Source: Peribacillus loiseleuriae (GTDB lineage Bacteria; Bacillota; Bacilli; Bacillales; DSM-1321). Taken from it: a DNA stretch of 64,000 bases. The notes beneath the pieces were generated by a model that made no database searches, was not told the DNA's origin, and was given only the letters and a program-made list of their open reading frames with translations. The position numbers and the translations under genes were made by a program. Of this stretch, positions 61,349-64,000 are shown piece by piece (the stretch's first letter is position 1; every line of letters starts with the position of its first letter). Location: NCBI RefSeq assembly GCF_001183985.1, contig NZ_LFZW01000001.1, positions 4,245,621-4,309,620 of the forward strand, given 5' to 3'.

Positions 61349-61452
61349 TGTCCCAGAAAGGGTTGACCTCACATTCTATACACCGTTTATTATGTCATTC
61401 ATATAAACGATCTTGAATAGATGTAGGGTCTTAAACCTTTCGTTATAGGACA
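61349..61452. repeat. Dispersed repeat R2, copy C
   Basis: TGTCCCAGAAAGGGTTGACC ... ACCTTTCGTTATAGGACA with inverted ends and interior CATTCTATACACCGTTTATT, homologous to copy A along its length. Lies just after yeeI. Confidence 0.8.
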
Positions 61453-61469
61453 ATCTCTGCTTTCATTAA

Positions 61470-62189
61470 TCATTCACCTAAATCTACATTATGGTACACT
61501 TGCTGAACGTCCTCTAAATCTTCTAATGCATCAATCATTTTTTCAAATTGCTCTTGTGCGTCTGCTTCGAGCGTTAGGTCATTTTGCGCAAGCATCGTTA
61601 GTTCGGCAACTGTGAATTCAGTGATCCCAACATTCTTGAATGCTTCTTGTACAGCATGAAATTGATCTGGTTCAGCATAAATGATAACTGATTCATCTTC
61701 TTCTACGATGTCACGTACATCTACATCTGCTTCCATTAATAGTTCAAGCACTTCATCTGCTGTTTTCCCTTCAAGGCCGAATACAGCTGTGGCATCAAAC
61801 ATATAAGCTACAGATCCGCTAACTCCCATATTTCCACCATTTTTACCAAATGCAGCACGAACATCTGATGCAGTACGGTTCACGTTATTTGTCAATGCAT
61901 CGACGATTACCATAGACCCGTTAGGTCCGAAGCCTTCATAACGAAGTTCGTCATAGTTTTCTTCTGAACCACCTTTGGCTTTTTCAATCGCACGGTCAAT
62001 GATTGCTTTTGGCACATTGTACGTTTTTGCACGCTCAAGTACTACTTTTAAAGCCTGATTGGATTCTGGATCTGGCTCACCTTGCTTGGCTACTACATAA
62101 ATCTCACGCCCGAACTTTGCATATATACGACTCGTATTTGCATCCTTTGACGCTTTTTTTTCTTTAATATTGTTCCATTTACGGCCCAT
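61470..62189 (-). CDS. yeeI: YebC/PmpR (TACO1)-family protein YeeI
   Basis: 239 residues from the ATG at 62189 ([20 protein letters not shown]). Family motifs [48 protein letters not shown] and [13 protein letters not shown]. Very like B. subtilis YeeI. YebC-type proteins were long listed as transcription regulators; some now appear to relieve ribosome stalling at proline stretches. Single gene, in a stable neighbourhood. Confidence 0.93.
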   Translation of the reverse strand: MGRKWNNIKEKKASKDANTSRIYAKFGREIYVVAKQGEPDPESNQALKVVLERAKTYNVPKAIIDRAIEKAKGGSEENYDELRYEGFGPNGSMVIVDALTNNVNRTASDVRAAFGKNGGNMGVSGSVAYMFDATAVFGLEGKTADEVLELLMEADVDVRDIVEEDESVIIYAEPDQFHAVQEAFKNVGITEFTVAELTMLAQNDLTLEADAQEQFEKMIDALEDLEDVQQVYHNVDLGE

Positions 62190-62669
62190 AATGAACACTC
62201 TCTTTCTACTTTGAATCTATACAAAATTATACGTATGAAATAAGCGATTTCTTCAACACTTTTACAAAAAACAATAAGGAGTTCGTTACGCTGATTATTG
62301 TTGACGAACCACCCTAATAGAAGTTTATGACTCATTACTAGCATATATTATACAACAATTATATAAGCTGTTTCGAGTTTTAAATAAAAAAAGCAAGTGG
62401 TTCTTATATAATAATATAGGTTTTTAAATTGGTTTATTATTGATCGATTAACCGCAATTCAAAACGGATCAATTCGCAACTTTATGACCAAGCAAAATTT
62501 CATATCCACTTTTCATTCTGAGTCCAAACCCAATAGGCCATGGATAGCTATTATCTTAGTATTTGGTCCCTACTCTGAAATATAGACGAAAACTGAACAT
62601 ATTAACCTGTTTTGCTTGCAAATGATCAATCATCTAGATCATTGAAGAAAACGTGACACTTTATCGCTG
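62190..62669. other. 480-bp intergenic stretch
   Basis: No gene seen. An 83-codon frame overlapping the start of yeeI is a shadow. Confidence 0.4.
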
Positions 62670-62963
62670 CTATATCATTAGCTCGACTTCCTTGCAAAGC
62701 TCAACTAACTGTTCAAGCTTTTTAACGGCTCGTATGACTGTTCTGCGACTTAATTGCACATTTGTTGCGATGTAGTCATATTTAGTAAAACTTACGCCAA
62801 TTACTTTTACCGAATGTCGCCAAATGAACGTTAAGACTTTGTTGGTGCCTTCTGATAACTCAGCTTTTCGCTTGTATAAAAATCCCCGAACAGATTGATC
62901 CATTTCTTCAATCGTCTCGAATGATTGATAATGTTTAATCGTTTCAAAATTTAATTTCTCCAT
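62670..62963 (-). pseudogene. Truncated helix-turn-helix protein (plasmid-type)
   Basis: 97 residues. MEKLNFETIKHYQSFETIEE, the KVIGVSF strand and LSRRTVIRAVKKLEQL recognition helix resemble a HTH family in Bacillus plasmids and chromosomes (about 150-200 residues, ...GISRRTVIRALNxLEELGII). Here the frame ends at VELCKEVELMI, right after the recognition helix, so the C-terminal half is missing. ATG behind GGGGCGAG. It could still be expressed as a short DNA-binding protein. Confidence 0.55.
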
Positions 62964-63233
62964 TATTCTCGCCCCTTTTTATGTTGTCACTCTCTTTATA
63001 AGGGCAAAAACAAAAAAAGTAGCATCGTCTAAAAATTTTTCTAATATGAACGAATTACAAATAGCCAAGGCTATTATAAAGCGCTTGGCTAAGGTTCAAA
63101 TACGCTATTGTCTGACCATTGCTCCGGATTATTGAGATAGAGTTTAGCTTCGTCCATCTGTGTAAGCCTGTCCAAAATTTAGTAGTATGTTGGCGATTAC
63201 ATAAATGATTGGCACGCTTCCTACATGAAGATT

Positions 63234-63854
63234 TTAGATTTCACTGACAAAAATCATGTTTTGAATGATTAGATTAAGGTTGCCAGCACCGATCATCCAT
63301 AACGTTAGTTTGCTCATAGTAAAATTTGATTTCTCAATTAGATTTAAAACCCATTGACACCAAGAAATCTCCTCTTTGTCCATCATGTTCCGTCGATTAA
63401 AGAGTAGATAGCGACCAAAATGCTTAGACATCGTATCTCCCCGATGCTTTTGTTCCAGCTCTGTTAGTGTATCCGTTCGAAAAGCAACTTTTTGTTCAAG
63501 ATTCAAAATTCGATCCTGAATTAACTTTTTCGCATTTTCCTCATCCGATAACCAAATGGAATTTACCTTAATCAGAAACTCATCTCTCATAATTGGATCA
63601 GATGGAGATTCTGCGACCCATTTTTCTAACGTTTCTCTACCTTTATCTGTAATCGAAAATATTTTTTTATCCGGTTTGCCAGTTTGGATAACTTCTTCAA
63701 ATACAAGAAGCCCATTTTGTTCCATTTTGGTTAAACGAGGATAAATTTGACTATGTTTCGCTGGCCATACCGCATCCAAATATTGTGCTAATTCATATCC
63801 TGAGCATGGTTTTCTACCGAGTGCACTAAGAATTGCATATCCAAGAGTATTCAT
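63234..63854 (-). CDS. PadR-family transcriptional regulator
   Basis: 206 residues from the ATG at 63854 (MNTLGYAILSALGRKPCSGY), with GGGGGA upstream; the frame to 63884 is not needed. N-terminal winged helix (SGYELAQYLDAVWPAKHSQI, YPRLTKMEQNGLL) and C-terminal coiled-coil dimer domain (EEISWCQWVLNLIEKSNFTM). The last 25 residues (LTLWMIGAGNLNLIIQNMI) are unlike the usual end of the family and may come from a 3' frameshift. Phenolic-acid or drug-type ligand regulation is typical of the family. An AT-rich palindrome (ATACATATAGTATATAC, around 63960) in its promoter could be the operator. Confidence 0.82.
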   Translation of the reverse strand: MNTLGYAILSALGRKPCSGYELAQYLDAVWPAKHSQIYPRLTKMEQNGLLVFEEVIQTGKPDKKIFSITDKGRETLEKWVAESPSDPIMRDEFLIKVNSIWLSDEENAKKLIQDRILNLEQKVAFRTDTLTELEQKHRGDTMSKHFGRYLLFNRRNMMDKEEISWCQWVLNLIEKSNFTMSKLTLWMIGAGNLNLIIQNMIFVSEI

Positions 63855-64000
63855 AAATATCCCCCATCCATAAAATAGGAGCAACCTAAAGTTGCATAAT
63901 ACAAATGTCCCTTTTATTAAATCCAGAGATTATACAAGTCTTCTTTAATCCCTATATTATACATATAGTATATACTAAATAAAGTACGAATAATAGCTGT

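Noticed and set aside
62093-62344. 83-codon frame overlapping the start of yeeI.
   Set aside because: Different frame from yeeI, no homology or start signal; shadow.

Overview
The window is AT-rich chromosomal DNA of an endospore-forming, Gram-positive Bacillota of the Bacillaceae/Planococcaceae type. Supporting signs are the spore photoproduct lyase operon splAB, sortase-B-type NEAT haem proteins, perfect Fur boxes, a CcpA-type cre site, YeeI, YugN and general-stress-26-like genes, and AGGAGG-type ribosome binding sites. I cannot fix the genus from sequence alone.

Layout. (1) 0-6.7 kb: iron/haem acquisition. An Isd-type locus runs leftward: haem-binding lipoprotein, FecCD permease, ATPase, IsdG-like haem monooxygenase and ferrochelatase, then IsdC-like and multi-NEAT surface proteins. 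Fur boxes control both transcription units. A divergent Crp/Fnr-family regulator shares an intergenic region that also holds two CRP/FNR-type palindromes. (2) 6.7-17.7 kb: small stress and spore genes (YugN-like, Gsp26-like, ferritin-like, splAB, CMD protein, ArsB-like permease, DUF2642-like protein) among many relics: BceR-like regulator, GyrB/ParE, BceB-like permease, kinase-like protein, a second ArsB-like permease and a methyltransferase. (3) 17.9-21.1 kb: a TPP-riboswitch operon thiW-thiD-thiM-thiE. (4) 21.5-26.6 kb: an amino-acid/cystine-type ABC transporter divergent from an acyl-CoA-dehydrogenase-like flavoenzyme, probably for sulfur compounds. (5) 26.6-28.9 kb: small ORFs and a heavily decayed CopA-type ATPase. 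(6) 29.1-39.9 kb: a GntR regulator and a ten-gene leftward operon: BMP-type nucleoside ABC importer, cysteine hydrolase, PfkB kinase, nucleoside phosphorylase, BtpA/SgcQ TIM barrel, Fe-dependent alcohol dehydrogenase, and a TrpA-like protein without TrpB. This looks like an uncharacterised catabolic route for a nucleoside-like compound and is the best candidate for a new system. (7) 40-48 kb: a GNAT fragment cut off by a degenerate IS110 element, a large SWIM/SNF2 helicase and an MHYT-PAS-GGDEF-EAL protein. (8) 48.4-61.1 kb: IS200 relic, AHSA1-like protein, then a complete carbon-phosphorus lyase locus (phnCDEE, phnGHIJKML, phnF). A PHP-family phosphoesterase takes the place of phnN/phnP. (9) 61.4-64 kb: yeeI, a truncated HTH protein and a PadR regulator.

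All large metabolic units except splAB's neighbours on the plus strand are read leftward. Several families of short dispersed repeats (about 50-115 bp, inverted-repeat type) sit in intergenic gaps. Together with the gene relics they show the accessory segments have been repeatedly rearranged.

Gene starts were re-chosen in many places from ribosome binding sites and signal peptides. Functions rest on recognised motifs and family resemblance by eye; no database search was run.
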